Positions 38,171 to 47,854 of a DNA stretch of 64,000 nt are shown piece by piece. Every line of letters begins with the position of its first letter. The first letter of the stretch is position 1. A program made the translations under genes and the position numbers. The stretch covers positions 1 to 64,000 of the forward strand of contig CAJXTU010000012.1 of the NCBI GenBank assembly GCA_913060865.1, in the 5' to 3' direction. Under the pieces are notes generated by a model, which saw only the letters and a list, made by a program, of their open reading frames with translations, had not been told where the DNA came from and made no database searches. The stretch comes from an uncultured Cycloclasticus sp. (GTDB lineage: Bacteria; Pseudomonadota; Gammaproteobacteria; Methylococcales; Cycloclasticaceae).

Positions 38171-39073
38171 TCACTCAACCCCACGATAACCAAGACTAAT
38201 TAATTCTCGCTCATTGTCAGACCAATTCTTTTTGACTTTTACCCACAAATTCAAATACACCTTTGCTTCAAGCATTTTCTCGATATCTAAACGAGCTTGA
38301 GTGCCTATCTCTTTTAGTCCAACGCCTTTATCGCCAATAACTATATTTTTTTGCCCTTCTCTTTCGACCCAAATCACGGCATAAATGCGGGTAATTTTTT
38401 CTTCGACTTTGTATTGGTCAATACTGATACTTAAAGAATGGGGTATTTCTTGACCTAAACGGCGTATTAATTTTTCTCGTATGATTTCAGTCGCCATAAA
38501 ACGTTCAGAACTATCCGTTACCTGATCTTCGGGAAACATTAGGCCGCCCTCAGGTAAAAGCTTTAAAAGTAACGTTTCAAATTCGCCAAGTTGTTTACCT
38601 GTTAATGCAGAAATAGGAATAATTGATTTAAAGTCGTGCTCGAGACTAATCTTTTGAATAAACGGTAGTAACGCTTGTTTATCACTAATCTTATCAATTT
38701 TATTGATCGCTAATACAACGGGTGCCCCTTCGTTTTGTAACTTCTCAAGGATAGAGATATCAAGGTCATCCCACTGCATATCATCTTTAACCCAAACTAT
38801 AACGTCTACGCCCATAAGGCTGGTGTCAGCCGTTTTATTGAGGTATTTATTCAGCGCTCGTTTACCACCCAAATGCATACCAGGCGTATCAACATAAACA
38901 ACTTGTGAGTTATCTGTTGTTTTGATCCCTAAAATTCTATGGCGTGTCGTTTGAGGGCGCCTTGAAGTAATACTTATCTTTTGACCCAATAAATTATTTA
39001 AAAGCGTTGATTTGCCGGCATTTGGGGCACCAATCAGGGCAACAAAACCGCTTTTGAAGGGTTCTTTTTTCAT
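38171..39073 (-). CDS. era: GTPase Era
   Basis: Era assists 16S rRNA maturation and 30S assembly. The protein has 300 residues. GTPase motifs: G1 GAPNAGKST (about 15-23), G3 DTPG (in VYVDTPGMH) and G4 NKID. The C-terminal KH domain contains VIGDKGVGLKEIG. Its ATG overlaps the rnc stop by one base (TAATG). Confidence 0.97.
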   Translation of the reverse strand: MKKEPFKSGFVALIGAPNAGKSTLLNNLLGQKISITSRRPQTTRHRILGIKTTDNSQVVYVDTPGMHLGGKRALNKYLNKTADTSLMGVDVIVWVKDDMQWDDLDISILEKLQNEGAPVVLAINKIDKISDKQALLPFIQKISLEHDFKSIIPISALTGKQLGEFETLLLKLLPEGGLMFPEDQVTDSSERFMATEIIREKLIRRLGQEIPHSLSISIDQYKVEEKITRIYAVIWVEREGQKNIVIGDKGVGLKEIGTQARLDIEKMLEAKVYLNLWVKVKKNWSDNERELISLGYRGVE

Positions 39074-39744
39074 TAAAGTAAGCTCTCTAGAATTTTCGAT
39101 GCCGCTTTTTGTTCCGCTTTTTTTCGTGAACTTGCAGTCGCGTGTACTATTTCATTGAGGCAAGCAACCTCGCACTCAATTTTGAATTGTTGGTCGTGAT
39201 CTAAGCCCGTCGTAGAAATAACAGTATATTTTGGTACGGCTACACCACGCCCTTGTAAATATTCTTGTAATTGTGTTTTGGGGTCTTTTGTAGCCGTTTC
39301 TAGGCTTAAAAAGTCAAGTTGCTCTTTAAATACCGCAAGAACCCAAGATGTCGCCTCAGTTAAACCTTTATCTTTATAAATAGCACCAATTATGGCCTCT
39401 ACAGCATCCGACAGAATTGATGCACGGTGTTTTCCACCGCTTTTCATTTCACCCGGCCCAAGTACCAACTCATCACTTAATTTAAGTTTCTTAGCAACAT
39501 TCGCTAACGAATCTCTATTAACTAAGTGTGCTCGTAGTCGGCTCATAATCCCTTCATCGACCGTTGGGAATCGCTTGTAAATCTCATCAGCAACAACAAA
39601 GCCTAAAATAGAATCACCCAAAAACTCTAAGCGTTCATTATTATTTTGGCCAATACTTCGATGAGTTAACGCCTGCTCCAGTAGAGCATGGTCTTTAAAT
39701 GTGGCATTTATTTTCTTTTGTAGCCTGTTAGCATCAAAACTCAA
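39073..39744 (-). CDS. rnc: Ribonuclease III
   Basis: RNase III cleaves double-stranded rRNA precursors and some mRNAs. The protein has 223 residues. The signature NERLEFLGDSILGFVVAD carries metal ligands, with more in SDAVEAIIGAIYKDKG, and the C-terminal double-stranded RNA-binding domain ends KKAEQKAASKILESLL. It lies between the DUF4845 gene and era, as in lepB-rnc-era operons. Confidence 0.97.
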   Translation of the reverse strand: MSFDANRLQKKINATFKDHALLEQALTHRSIGQNNNERLEFLGDSILGFVVADEIYKRFPTVDEGIMSRLRAHLVNRDSLANVAKKLKLSDELVLGPGEMKSGGKHRASILSDAVEAIIGAIYKDKGLTEATSWVLAVFKEQLDFLSLETATKDPKTQLQEYLQGRGVAVPKYTVISTTGLDHDQQFKIECEVACLNEIVHATASSRKKAEQKAASKILESLL

Positions 39745-39763
39745 TATCTATTCCAATGTCAGT

Positions 39764-40132
39764 TTAAAGAGCGATGTCAAATGCGTCACTAAAGGTGAGA
39801 ACAATATCAACGTTCCCTATATAGTCCTTACGGACTTCGTACTCCACTTTCATCGTAATTTCACCAATCGAACGATTAATTTTGGCATCTTTAGCGCTAA
39901 TACTTGCAACCTGATTCATATCCAGTTTTTTCTCAAATAAGCCTCTAATTTGCCCCACTGTCATATTTTTAATGCTTGGGTCAGTTTCTATAGTTTCCAT
40001 CGCTTTTTGCACAGCTAAGTGCTCCATATAAACTGGAAAAACCTTTAATACGCTGAGGGTGACGATACCGATTAACCCAAAAACTAAAATGAGCCCGACA
40101 AGAGTAAACCCTTCTTGTTTTGATGAATTCAT
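39764..40132 (-). CDS. DUF4845 pilin-like membrane protein
   Basis: I start at the second ATG (40132), which has AAGGAG 8 nt upstream, giving 122 residues. The N-terminus KQEGFTLVGLILVFGLIGIV resembles a type IV prepilin processing site (G-F-T-L). The rest matches DUF4845, a family usually found between lepB and rnc. No role is established; the prepilin-like motif may be a plain membrane anchor. Confidence 0.82.
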   Translation of the reverse strand: MNSSKQEGFTLVGLILVFGLIGIVTLSVLKVFPVYMEHLAVQKAMETIETDPSIKNMTVGQIRGLFEKKLDMNQVASISAKDAKINRSIGEITMKVEYEVRKDYIGNVDIVLTFSDAFDIAL

Positions 40133-40158
40133 ACTATATTCTCCTTTCATAATTATCC

Positions 40159-40932
40159 TTAATGTATTGTGGAACCTAATCTTTTCCAGTCAACGCCTTG
40201 ATTGCTTGAATCCCAGTTCATCCAAATCATAAACGCCTTACCCACTATGTTTTCCTCTGGAACGGTTCCCCAATAACGGCTATCGTTACTATTATCACGG
40301 TTGTCCCCCATCATAAAATAGTGTCCTTCAGGTATTATTGTCTCACCTTCAATAGATGGTCGCTCACTCATAATTAGTATATCGTGCTCTTGAAGCGGCA
40401 ATAATTCACGCTGCAATAGTGAGTTCGTCATATTATCACCTTGCCCAACTCCCTGATATAAACCTAATGGTTCTTGTGAGATACGCTGGCCATTAATGTA
40501 AACATGCTTATCAAAATAACCTACTTTATCACCTGGCAAGCCAATGACGCGTTTAATGTAATCTAATGACGGGTTTTTTGGATAACGAAACACCATGATA
40601 TCGCCTCGCTCCGGTTTTCCAATATCTATTATTTTAGTGTTTACTACAGGTAATCGCACGCCATAAGAAAACTTGTTAACCAAAATAAAATCACCAATTA
40701 AGAGCGTTGGCATCATCGAGCTGGAAGGTATTCTAAAGGGCTCAACAATAAATGAGCGCAAGACCAAAACGAATAAAAGGACCGGGAAAAAAGACTTTGA
40801 GTATTCAACTAAGATCGGTTCTTTAGCGCTGAATAAATTGTTTTTTGATCGTTGCATCAACCAATAAACGGCTGAAATTATCCCCGTTAAAAAAGTGGCT
40901 AATGTTAGTGCGGCAGAAAAATCAAAATGCAT
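40159..40932 (-). CDS. lepB: Signal peptidase I
   Basis: LepB cleaves Sec and Tat signal peptides at the outer face of the inner membrane. The 257-residue protein has two N-terminal membrane helices, the catalytic Ser in IPSSSMMPTLLIGDFILVNK and the Lys general base in YIKRVIGLPGDKV. Box E is MGDNRDNSNDSRYWG. The start overlaps the lepA stop by one base. Confidence 0.97.
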   Translation of the reverse strand: MHFDFSAALTLATFLTGIISAVYWLMQRSKNNLFSAKEPILVEYSKSFFPVLLFVLVLRSFIVEPFRIPSSSMMPTLLIGDFILVNKFSYGVRLPVVNTKIIDIGKPERGDIMVFRYPKNPSLDYIKRVIGLPGDKVGYFDKHVYINGQRISQEPLGLYQGVGQGDNMTNSLLQRELLPLQEHDILIMSERPSIEGETIIPEGHYFMMGDNRDNSNDSRYWGTVPEENIVGKAFMIWMNWDSSNQGVDWKRLGSTIH

Positions 40933-42734
40933 TAGTCACTTCCTAGTTTTAGAACGGCTAAAAAGGCATCTTGCGGTATTTCAACATTCCCCACTTGTTT
41001 CATACGCTTTTTACCTGCTTTTTGTTTTTCTAATAATTTTCGTTTGCGAGAAATATCACCACCATAACACTTTGCTGTTACATTCTTTCTTAATGCTTTT
41101 ACTGAGGAACGAGCAATAATTTTTGCACCGATGGCTGCTTGAATAGCAATTTCAAACATTTGACGGGGAATGAGCTCTTTCATTTTATCAACAAGTTCCC
41201 GACCTCTATTCTGGCTAATATCTCGATGAACAATCAATGATAACGCATCCACCCTATCGCCATTGATAAGTATATCTAACTTAACCAAGGGTTCTGCTTG
41301 GAAACGTTTAAATTCATATTCAAACGAGGCATAACCACGGCTGACCGACTTCAATCGATCAAAAAAATCTAACACAACTTCACTCATTGGCATTTCATAA
41401 CTTAATGATACTTGCTTGCCCATATATTGCATTTTTGTTTGCACGCCACGCTTATCAATACATAAAGTAATAACACTACCTAAATATTCCTGCGGAACAA
41501 GAATATGAGCTTCTATGATCGGTTCACGTATTTCATTGACGGTTGAAATATCCGGTAGCTTTGCCGGGTTATCAACTTCAAGAACATCGCCATTATGCAA
41601 CAAGACTTGATAAATAACGGTAGGTGCTGTGGTGATAAGGTCTAAATCATATTCACGCTCGAGGCGTTCTTGGATGATTTCCATATGCAACATTCCAAGG
41701 AACCCACAACGAAAACCAAAACCAAGCGCATCGGATGTTTCTGGTTCATAATTTAAAGAGGCGTCATTAAGTTTTAATTTATTTAATGCCTCGCGAAGGT
41801 TTTCATAATCATTCGAGCTAGATGGAAACAGCCCTGCAAATACACGTGCTTGAACTTTTTTAAAGCCTGGCAAGGAAGTTTCTGAAGGATTACTCGAGAA
41901 CGTTATAGTATCGCCAACGGGTGCTCCATAAATATCTTTAATACCCGCCACCATAAAACCAACATCACCTGGGTACAGGGCATCAAGCACTTCTCTTTTA
42001 GGCGTAAAAACACCTACTTGATCCACAAGATGTATATCGTTTGATGACATCATTTTGATTTTCTGTTTCTTTTTTATAACGCCGTTAACAACTCGAATTA
42101 AAGAGACAACGCCTAAGTAATTATCAAACCAAGAATCAATAATAAGTGCTTGTAAGGGTGCATCTGGGTCGCCTTTCGGCGCCGGAACATTTTTGACTAT
42201 TTGCTCTAACACGAGCTCAACACCTAGCCCTGTTTTAGCACTAATTTGTGGCGCATCAATCGCTTCAATACCGATAATCTCTTCAACTTCTTCAGCTACG
42301 CGTTCCGGTTCAGCTGACGGTAAGTCTATTTTGTTCAATATAGGTAACACTTCAAGACCAAGCTCAATGGCTGTATAGCAATTTGCAACACTTTGCGCTT
42401 CTACACCTTGGGCAGCATCGACAACTAATAAGGCACCTTCACAGGCGGCTAAAGAACGTGAAACCTCATATGAAAAGTCCACATGGCCCGGCGTATCAAT
42501 AAAATTAAGCCTATAGGTTTTCCCATCATTAGCTTTGTAATGAAGTGTTACGCTTTGCGCTTTAATCGTTATGCCGCGTTCTCGCTCGATATCCATCGAA
42601 TCAAGAACCTGCTCCTCCATTTCTCGTTCACTTAATCCTCCACAAATATGGATTAAACGGTCGGCTAATGTTGATTTCCCATGGTCAATATGGGCAATAA
42701 TGGAAAAATTTCTTGTTAAGCTTATGTCTGGCAC
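40932..42734 (-). CDS. lepA: Elongation factor 4 (LepA)
   Basis: LepA is a ribosomal GTPase that affects initiation and back-translocation. The protein has 600 residues. GTPase motifs: [14 protein letters not shown], the switch segment [15 protein letters not shown] and NKIDLP. The C-terminal domain unique to LepA ends [21 protein letters not shown] in part. It is the first gene of the long minus-strand run and starts 124 bp after degQ. Confidence 0.98.
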   Translation of the reverse strand: MPDISLTRNFSIIAHIDHGKSTLADRLIHICGGLSEREMEEQVLDSMDIERERGITIKAQSVTLHYKANDGKTYRLNFIDTPGHVDFSYEVSRSLAACEGALLVVDAAQGVEAQSVANCYTAIELGLEVLPILNKIDLPSAEPERVAEEVEEIIGIEAIDAPQISAKTGLGVELVLEQIVKNVPAPKGDPDAPLQALIIDSWFDNYLGVVSLIRVVNGVIKKKQKIKMMSSNDIHLVDQVGVFTPKREVLDALYPGDVGFMVAGIKDIYGAPVGDTITFSSNPSETSLPGFKKVQARVFAGLFPSSSNDYENLREALNKLKLNDASLNYEPETSDALGFGFRCGFLGMLHMEIIQERLEREYDLDLITTAPTVIYQVLLHNGDVLEVDNPAKLPDISTVNEIREPIIEAHILVPQEYLGSVITLCIDKRGVQTKMQYMGKQVSLSYEMPMSEVVLDFFDRLKSVSRGYASFEYEFKRFQAEPLVKLDILINGDRVDALSLIVHRDISQNRGRELVDKMKELIPRQMFEIAIQAAIGAKIIARSSVKALRKNVTAKCYGGDISRKRKLLEKQKAGKKRMKQVGNVEIPQDAFLAVLKLGSD

Positions 42735-42810
42735 ACTTTATCTCGTCAATATTGGTCGTAGACCGTGAATTTGTTAAATCGCATTAAAAATGCATCCGAT
42801 TAACTTAGCT

Positions 42811-42834
42811 AAAACGCCTCAAATGAGGCGTTTT
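42811..42834 (-). terminator. Intrinsic terminator after degQ
   Basis: A perfect 11-bp stem, AAAACGCCTCA (42811-42821) and TGAGGCGTTTT (42824-42834), has a 2-base AA spacer. T runs follow on the minus strand. It closes the rpoE-rseA-rseC-degQ operon and separates it from lepA. Confidence 0.88.
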
Positions 42835-42858
42835 GTAATACTGCCGACATTGTACCTA

Positions 42859-44256
42859 TTATTTTTTCAAAGCGAGGAAAATTGGGTTCCCTTGTCGATT
42901 AATTAGTATCGAAATGAACTTTCCGTCGCTTATTTCATTAGCTAACTTCTTAATATGATCCGTGTTTTTTACATATTGACCATCAATTTGCATGATCACA
43001 TCACCTGGACGAATACCTGCTTTTGAGGCTGCTCCACTTCCCACCGAGTCAACAATAACACCATACTTTTTTATATTTAACTGGCTACGTGTTTCTTTGG
43101 TTAAATCCTTTACCGACATTCCCAATGTCGTGTTGGTTTTCGAGTTCTTTTTTACCTTTGCAATGGCTTGTTCGTCTTCTGGAAGTTTTTCTAACGTTAC
43201 TGTCAAAACCTTAGCTTTTTTGTTACGGATGATTTTAACTTTGGCCTTATTAGTGATATTTGCAGAACCAACTAAGGGCGGCAATGAAGAAGAGCGATTA
43301 ATATTTTCACCATTAAATGCCACAATAACATCACCGACTTGAATACCTGCTTTTTCTGCGGGACTCCCAGGAATAACTTGAGCAACTAAAGCGCCATGTG
43401 GTTTATCCATATCAAATGACTCGGCTAATTCACGAGTAACATCTTGAATACGCACACCTAACCAACCTCGTAAGACATGACCCGATTTTTTTAACTGATG
43501 ACTAACATTCAACGCAACGTCTATCGGTATCGCGAATGATAAGCCCATAAAACCACCAGAACGACTATATATTTGTGAGTTAATACCAACCACTTCACCG
43601 TCTAGGTTAAATAATGGACCACCTGAATTACCTGGGTTGATAGCTACATCCGTTTGAATAAACGGCACGTAGTTTTCTTTTGGAAGACTTCTGCCTTTCG
43701 CGCTAACAATACCGGCAGTAACTGAACTGTCAAAACCAAACGGCGAACCGATAGCAAACACCCATTCACCAACCTTTAGCGATTTTGATGAGCCAAGCTT
43801 TACAACGGGTAGATTAGTCGCATCGACCTTCAATAGGGCAACATCAGTACGCTCATCACTACCAATTAACTCGGCTTTTAACTCTCTTCGATCTTGTAAG
43901 CGTACAAAGATTTCGTCAGCATTTTTTATAACATGGTGATTCGTTAATAAGAAACCATCCTCTGAAATGATGAAACCAGAGCCTAATGAGCGCGTTTCTT
44001 GTTGTCTGGGAATCTGTCCTTGGCCGCCAAAAAAGTGCCTCAACAAATCACTATAAGGTTGATTCTCTGGGAATTCGAACCCTTCAGGTAATACGCTTTG
44101 TTGATGAGCTTTTTGAGTCGTGCTTATATTAACTACCGCACTGCTGTTTTTTTCAACTAATGAAGTAAAATCGGGCAGGTTATTTGCTGTAGCGTGACTA
44201 AATGTAAGCAATAATAAAAATGAAACAACAACGTATCGACGAAAGCTCATATACAT
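42859..44256 (-). CDS. DegP/DegQ/MucD-type periplasmic serine protease
   Basis: An HtrA-family protease of 465 residues from the chosen ATG 44256 (AAGGA at 44268-44264, spacing 7; the upstream ATG lacks one). A signal peptide (VVVSFLLLLTFSHATA) precedes the trypsin-like domain with His in LTNHHVIKNADE, Asp in ERTDVALLKVD and Ser in NPGNSGGPLF. Two PDZ domains follow (LRGWLGVRIQDV onward and LGMSVKDLTKET onward). As MucD in Pseudomonas, it is the last gene of the sigma-E operon and degrades misfolded envelope proteins. Confidence 0.95.
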   Translation of the reverse strand: MYMSFRRYVVVSFLLLLTFSHATANNLPDFTSLVEKNSSAVVNISTTQKAHQQSVLPEGFEFPENQPYSDLLRHFFGGQGQIPRQQETRSLGSGFIISEDGFLLTNHHVIKNADEIFVRLQDRRELKAELIGSDERTDVALLKVDATNLPVVKLGSSKSLKVGEWVFAIGSPFGFDSSVTAGIVSAKGRSLPKENYVPFIQTDVAINPGNSGGPLFNLDGEVVGINSQIYSRSGGFMGLSFAIPIDVALNVSHQLKKSGHVLRGWLGVRIQDVTRELAESFDMDKPHGALVAQVIPGSPAEKAGIQVGDVIVAFNGENINRSSSLPPLVGSANITNKAKVKIIRNKKAKVLTVTLEKLPEDEQAIAKVKKNSKTNTTLGMSVKDLTKETRSQLNIKKYGVIVDSVGSGAASKAGIRPGDVIMQIDGQYVKNTDHIKKLANEISDGKFISILINRQGNPIFLALKK

Positions 44257-44298
44257 AACATGGTCCTTATTAAAACGATTTAACATAAATGGGGATTA

Positions 44299-44742
44299 TT
44301 AAAGTTTTTTCAATATAACGGGGTTGATTCTTTGCGGTTCAAGATGATTTTGAATTAAGTACTTAATTAGGTAATAACATCCACCAAACCCAAAAAGAGC
44401 CAACAAAATAGTCAATAATTCACTTTCAATACCTAACTGCGGACTTAACTGCTGCCCTAATAAAGCAAATAAAAACAGTACGCATAAAGGGGTAAAGTAA
44501 ATAAGCGCGGTCAAGCCCATAAAAATATTTTCCTTAATACCGATAACCACTCGATCCCCTTTTTCAAGCGACACTTCCGAGTACATTTTTAATTCAATTT
44601 CTTTCGCACCAAAGAATTTTGACAGTACTGACGTCGAGCACGACGCTGCTTCATTACATTGATGACAACTTGAACTTTGCGTGGTTAACACACTGACCCA
44701 GTGGTGCTTAACTGATTTAACAATAGCTATTTCTTCAATCAT
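44299..44742 (-). CDS. rseC: SoxR-reducing/RseC family protein (MucC)
   Basis: RseC has two central membrane helices (MGLTALIYFTPLCVLFLFAL in part, LLTILLALFGFGGCYYLI) and an N-terminal cysteine motif CHQCNEAASC. I use ATG 44742 (147 residues); a TTG 12 bases upstream is less likely. The family modulates sigma-E signalling and is also found in Rnf-linked SoxR-reducing complexes. It lies between degQ and the short ORF that replaces rseB. Confidence 0.9.
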   Translation of the reverse strand: MIEEIAIVKSVKHHWVSVLTTQSSSCHQCNEAASCSTSVLSKFFGAKEIELKMYSEVSLEKGDRVVIGIKENIFMGLTALIYFTPLCVLFLFALLGQQLSPQLGIESELLTILLALFGFGGCYYLIKYLIQNHLEPQRINPVILKKL

Positions 44743-44785
44743 CAGCGTTCTCAAAAATTATGTTGATTCCTACTTTTCGAATATC

Positions 44786-44980
44786 TCACGATACCACTAA
44801 TTCCATGCCGCAGGGACGAATGTAAACAGCACTCGACTGATACGATTGCCTTGGGAACATATTGATTATGTTGGCTAAAAAGATTCTAGCTGTTTCTTTC
44901 ACCCCTGTTGCCAGCACGTGAAATCTACGTACTGATAAGCACCCAAAAGTTATTAACTTAAAAAAAACCTTATACAACAT
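44786..44980 (-). pseudogene. Short ORF in the usual rseB position, possible RseB remnant
   Basis: Only 270 bp separate rseA and rseC, where rseB (about 320 codons) normally lies. The one frame here, 64 codons from ATG 44980, reads FHVLATGVKETARIFLANI, which I see as faintly like the C-terminal region of RseB/MucB. The remainder shows no similarity I recognise. It may be a decayed remnant, a new small gene or noise. Confidence 0.35.
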
Positions 44981-45024
44981 TATTTTTTGAGGGGTTGGAT
45001 AAGCAACAATGATTTAATTAGACG

Positions 45025-45483
45025 TTACCTTTTAAACGTTACTAATCGCGTATGTTGCGGCGTAGTTTTATTTTCAATTAACTCTTCATCCTGCATCTCT
45101 TCAAGCAGTATGACCTCATTGTTATCTGAATCAATTGATGCGATCGACGGAGAGCTTGTTGGGTTAGTCGAAAACAACCCAATATCGAAAATAACGATTG
45201 TAAAGAGAGCAAGTGAGGCCGCTAATGCAGTCACCACATATTTTTTATTTAATATGGGAGCCAAAATTGTGGGCTCAGCAAGAAGTTCGGTTTGGATATT
45301 ATGTAAAAATGATTCTTGGGCGACGGTACGTTCATTAAATGCATCTCGAATAAGAGCATACCGATCAAACTTTTCACTTAATGCTTTGTCATTCTCAATG
45401 GCTTTTAATAACTCTTCAGCCTCAGGTGAACTCAATTCATTATCCAATAACGATGATATTTGCTCTTTATATATGTCGTTCAT
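45025..45483 (-). CDS. rseA: Anti-sigma factor RseA/MucA
   Basis: A 152-residue protein. The N-terminal anti-sigma domain is NDIYKEQISSLLDNELSSPEA onward in part, with the conserved SLLDNELS. One membrane helix lies at about 84-103 (VVTALAASLALFTIVIFDIG), followed by a short acidic periplasmic tail (EVILLEEMQDEEL). It inhibits the adjacent sigma factor. The periplasmic part is only about 48 residues, shorter than in E. coli RseA, where it contacts RseB. Confidence 0.9.
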   Translation of the reverse strand: MNDIYKEQISSLLDNELSSPEAEELLKAIENDKALSEKFDRYALIRDAFNERTVAQESFLHNIQTELLAEPTILAPILNKKYVVTALAASLALFTIVIFDIGLFSTNPTSSPSIASIDSDNNEVILLEEMQDEELIENKTTPQHTRLVTFKR

Positions 45484-45502
45484 TGCTGGTTCCTATCTAC
45501 AT

Positions 45503-46075
45503 TTAATCGAGTAATGGCTTTAGAGCTTTATCTACTGTTTCACGTGCCCTGAATATACGTGAACGAACAGTACCAACTGGACAATCCATTTTATGTGCAA
45601 TTTCTTCATAGCTCATTCCATCTAACTCTCTATACCTAATCGCACTTTTTAAATCGTCCGGTAAAGATTCAATGGTTTGTTGAACCATCTTTCTAATTTC
45701 TTCACTCAACAGCAAATGTTCTGGCGTATCACCTTCTTTCAGTTTAAAGGCACCTTCAAAATTCTCTGCATCGTCAACATCCACCTCATGATCCGACGAG
45801 CGCCTTGCCCTAAAAACTAGATAATTCTTTGCCGTATTAACCGCAATTCTATACAGCCACGTATAAAATGCACTCTCTCCTCTAAAATTGGCTAACGCCT
45901 TATACGTTTTGATAAACACTTCTTGAGCAACGTCCTGCGCCTCACTTTCATCTCGTATATATCGACGAACTAACTGGATGATTCGCTGCTGATATTTAAT
46001 AACTAATTTATCAAACGCCTTTTTATCACCTTTTTTAACCCGCGCTATTAATAATTGATCATCTTGATCAGACAT
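45503..46075 (-). CDS. rpoE: RNA polymerase sigma factor RpoE/AlgU
   Basis: An ECF sigma factor of 190 residues from ATG 46075 (MSDQDDQLLIARVKKGD), the family's usual start; an in-frame codon 24 bp upstream is ignored. Region 2 reads DVAQEVFIKTYKALANFRG in part, and region 4 reads YRELDGMSYEEIAHKMDCPVG in part. It directs envelope-stress genes. It is divergent from nadB, exactly as in E. coli, and heads its own operon with rseA, rseC and degQ. Confidence 0.97.
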   Translation of the reverse strand: MSDQDDQLLIARVKKGDKKAFDKLVIKYQQRIIQLVRRYIRDESEAQDVAQEVFIKTYKALANFRGESAFYTWLYRIAVNTAKNYLVFRARRSSDHEVDVDDAENFEGAFKLKEGDTPEHLLLSEEIRKMVQQTIESLPDDLKSAIRYRELDGMSYEEIAHKMDCPVGTVRSRIFRARETVDKALKPLLD

Positions 46076-46118
46076 ACTTACACCTAAATATCTGATCAAA
46101 TAACACTAACTCTTGCCT

Positions 46119-46146
46119 TAAAGACAATGAGATTAAGGAGTAGTTC
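46119..46146 (-). promoter_or_regulatory. Candidate sigma-E autoregulatory promoter
   Basis: On the minus strand GAACTA (46146-46141) and TCTTTA (46124-46119) are separated by 16 bp. This resembles the sigma-E consensus GAACTT-N16-TCTGA at 7 of the 11 positions compared, with the -35 strong and the -10 weak. It lies about 44 bp before the rpoE start codon. Confidence 0.42.
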
Positions 46147-46246
46147 AATTGTTGGAAAGAAAAAATCAATTTTTTAATGAATCCGTGTAAAGTAGCTAAG
46201 TTTTCTATTATGGCCTTTTAGAGTCAGTCTAATCAAATAAATTAAT

Positions 46247-47854
46247 ATGTCAGATAACACATTTTCATATGACGTCATTATAATTGGTAGTGGTGCTGCA
46301 GGAATGGGGCTTGCACTCTCTCTTCCAAGCCATATCCAAATCGCGATACTTTCAAAGTTAAATATGTCTGAAGGAAGCACCTATTATGCCCAAGGTGGCA
46401 TTTCTGCTGTTTTAGATGATGCCGATTCACTTGATTCCCACCGAATAGATACTATCAGAGCGGGCGCTGGCCTATGCCATGATGATATTGTCGAATTAGT
46501 TGTTTCTCATGGTAAAGCCAGCATCGATTGGTTAATGGCTAATAATGTCCAGTTTTCAACGAACAAAAATATACGCTCGAATAATAAACTTCACTTAACA
46601 AAAGAAGGCGGGCATTCCTATAGACGAGTTGTTCACGCCGATGATTCAACCGGCCGAGCTGTCCAAACAGCGCTTAATGAGCAGATCCTTAATCAGTCTA
46701 ATATTAAGATTTTTGAGCACCATAATGTGATTGACCTAGTCACTAGCAAAGATAAAAAAACGGGCAAAAAGAGAGTAACAGGCTGTTATGTTTTAGATAC
46801 TAAAAAAGACGTTATTTTTAACATGAAAAGCCCTTGTGTCACACTAGCGACAGGCGGCGCCAGTAAAGTATATTTATATACTAGCAACCCTGATGTTTCC
46901 ACTGGCGACGGTATTGCAATGGCATGGCGTGCTGGATGTCGCGTAGCCAATATGGAGTTCATGCAATTCCACCCAACTTGTTTGTTTCACCCCGAAGCCA
47001 AATCTTTCTTGATCAGTGAAGCAGTCAGAGGTGAAGGTGGTTTATTGTTACTACCAGATGGCACACGTTTTATGCCGAACTTTGACAAGCGTGCTGAATT
47101 AGCCCCGCGTGACATTGTTGCCCGAGCGATTGACCATGAAATGAAACGCTTAGGTATCCCCTCTGTATTTTTAGATATTAGTCACCGTACGGCAAAGTTT
47201 ACAAAGTCACATTTTCCAATGCTTAATGAAAGGTGTCTAAGTTTTGGTTTTGATATGACTAAAGACCCGTTGCCCGTTGTACCTGCTGCTCACTATACTT
47301 GCGGTGGCGTTATGACCGATAGAAATGGACTGACTGACATCACTGGTTTGTATGCCGTTGGAGAAACCGCTTTTACCGGGTTACATGGTGCTAATAGGAT
47401 GGCCAGCAACTCAATTCTTGAATGTCTGGTTTTCGCAAAACAGGCCAGTATTGATATCACCAAGTTTTTGGAAGGTGCTGAAAGGTCATCTCGTATTAAA
47501 GCATGGGACGATTCAAAAGTTATCAATTCGGATGAAGCAATTGTGGTCTCTCATAACTGGGCTGAATTACGACAATTTATGTGGGACTACGTTGGTATCG
47601 TTCGAACCACAAAACGATTACAACGGGCTAAACATCGCATAACACTGTTAAAACAAGAAATAGAAGATTATTACAGCCATTTCCATGTGACGAGTGACTT
47701 TCTAGAATTAAGGAACCTTGTGACAACCGCTGAATTGATCATTGATAGCGCGCTACTTCGTAAAGAAAGCCGCGGCTTACATTACACACTTGACTACCCC
47801 AATACAGATGATAAAAACTTTAAAAAGGATACCGTGCTAAACCCTAGCAAATAG
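46247..47854 (+). CDS. nadB: L-aspartate oxidase
   Basis: NadB is a flavoenzyme oxidising aspartate to iminoaspartate, the first step of NAD synthesis. The protein has 535 residues. FAD motif IIGSGAAGMGLALSL near residues 11-25, YYAQGGISAVLDD, the substrate segment MQFHPTCLF and GGVMTDRNGLTDI are intact. It shares the family fold with SdhA nearby. It is divergent from rpoE. Its 3' end overlaps ygfX by 18 bp tail-to-tail. Confidence 0.97.
   Translation: MSDNTFSYDVIIIGSGAAGMGLALSLPSHIQIAILSKLNMSEGSTYYAQGGISAVLDDADSLDSHRIDTIRAGAGLCHDDIVELVVSHGKASIDWLMANNVQFSTNKNIRSNNKLHLTKEGGHSYRRVVHADDSTGRAVQTALNEQILNQSNIKIFEHHNVIDLVTSKDKKTGKKRVTGCYVLDTKKDVIFNMKSPCVTLATGGASKVYLYTSNPDVSTGDGIAMAWRAGCRVANMEFMQFHPTCLFHPEAKSFLISEAVRGEGGLLLLPDGTRFMPNFDKRAELAPRDIVARAIDHEMKRLGIPSVFLDISHRTAKFTKSHFPMLNERCLSFGFDMTKDPLPVVPAAHYTCGGVMTDRNGLTDITGLYAVGETAFTGLHGANRMASNSILECLVFAKQASIDITKFLEGAERSSRIKAWDDSKVINSDEAIVVSHNWAELRQFMWDYVGIVRTTKRLQRAKHRITLLKQEIEDYYSHFHVTSDFLELRNLVTTAELIIDSALLRKESRGLHYTLDYPNTDDKNFKKDTVLNPSK

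Noticed and set aside
44987-45514. Plus-strand 175-codon frame antisense to rseA
   Set aside because: Serine-rich composition and full overlap with a recognised anti-sigma factor show it is an antisense shadow.
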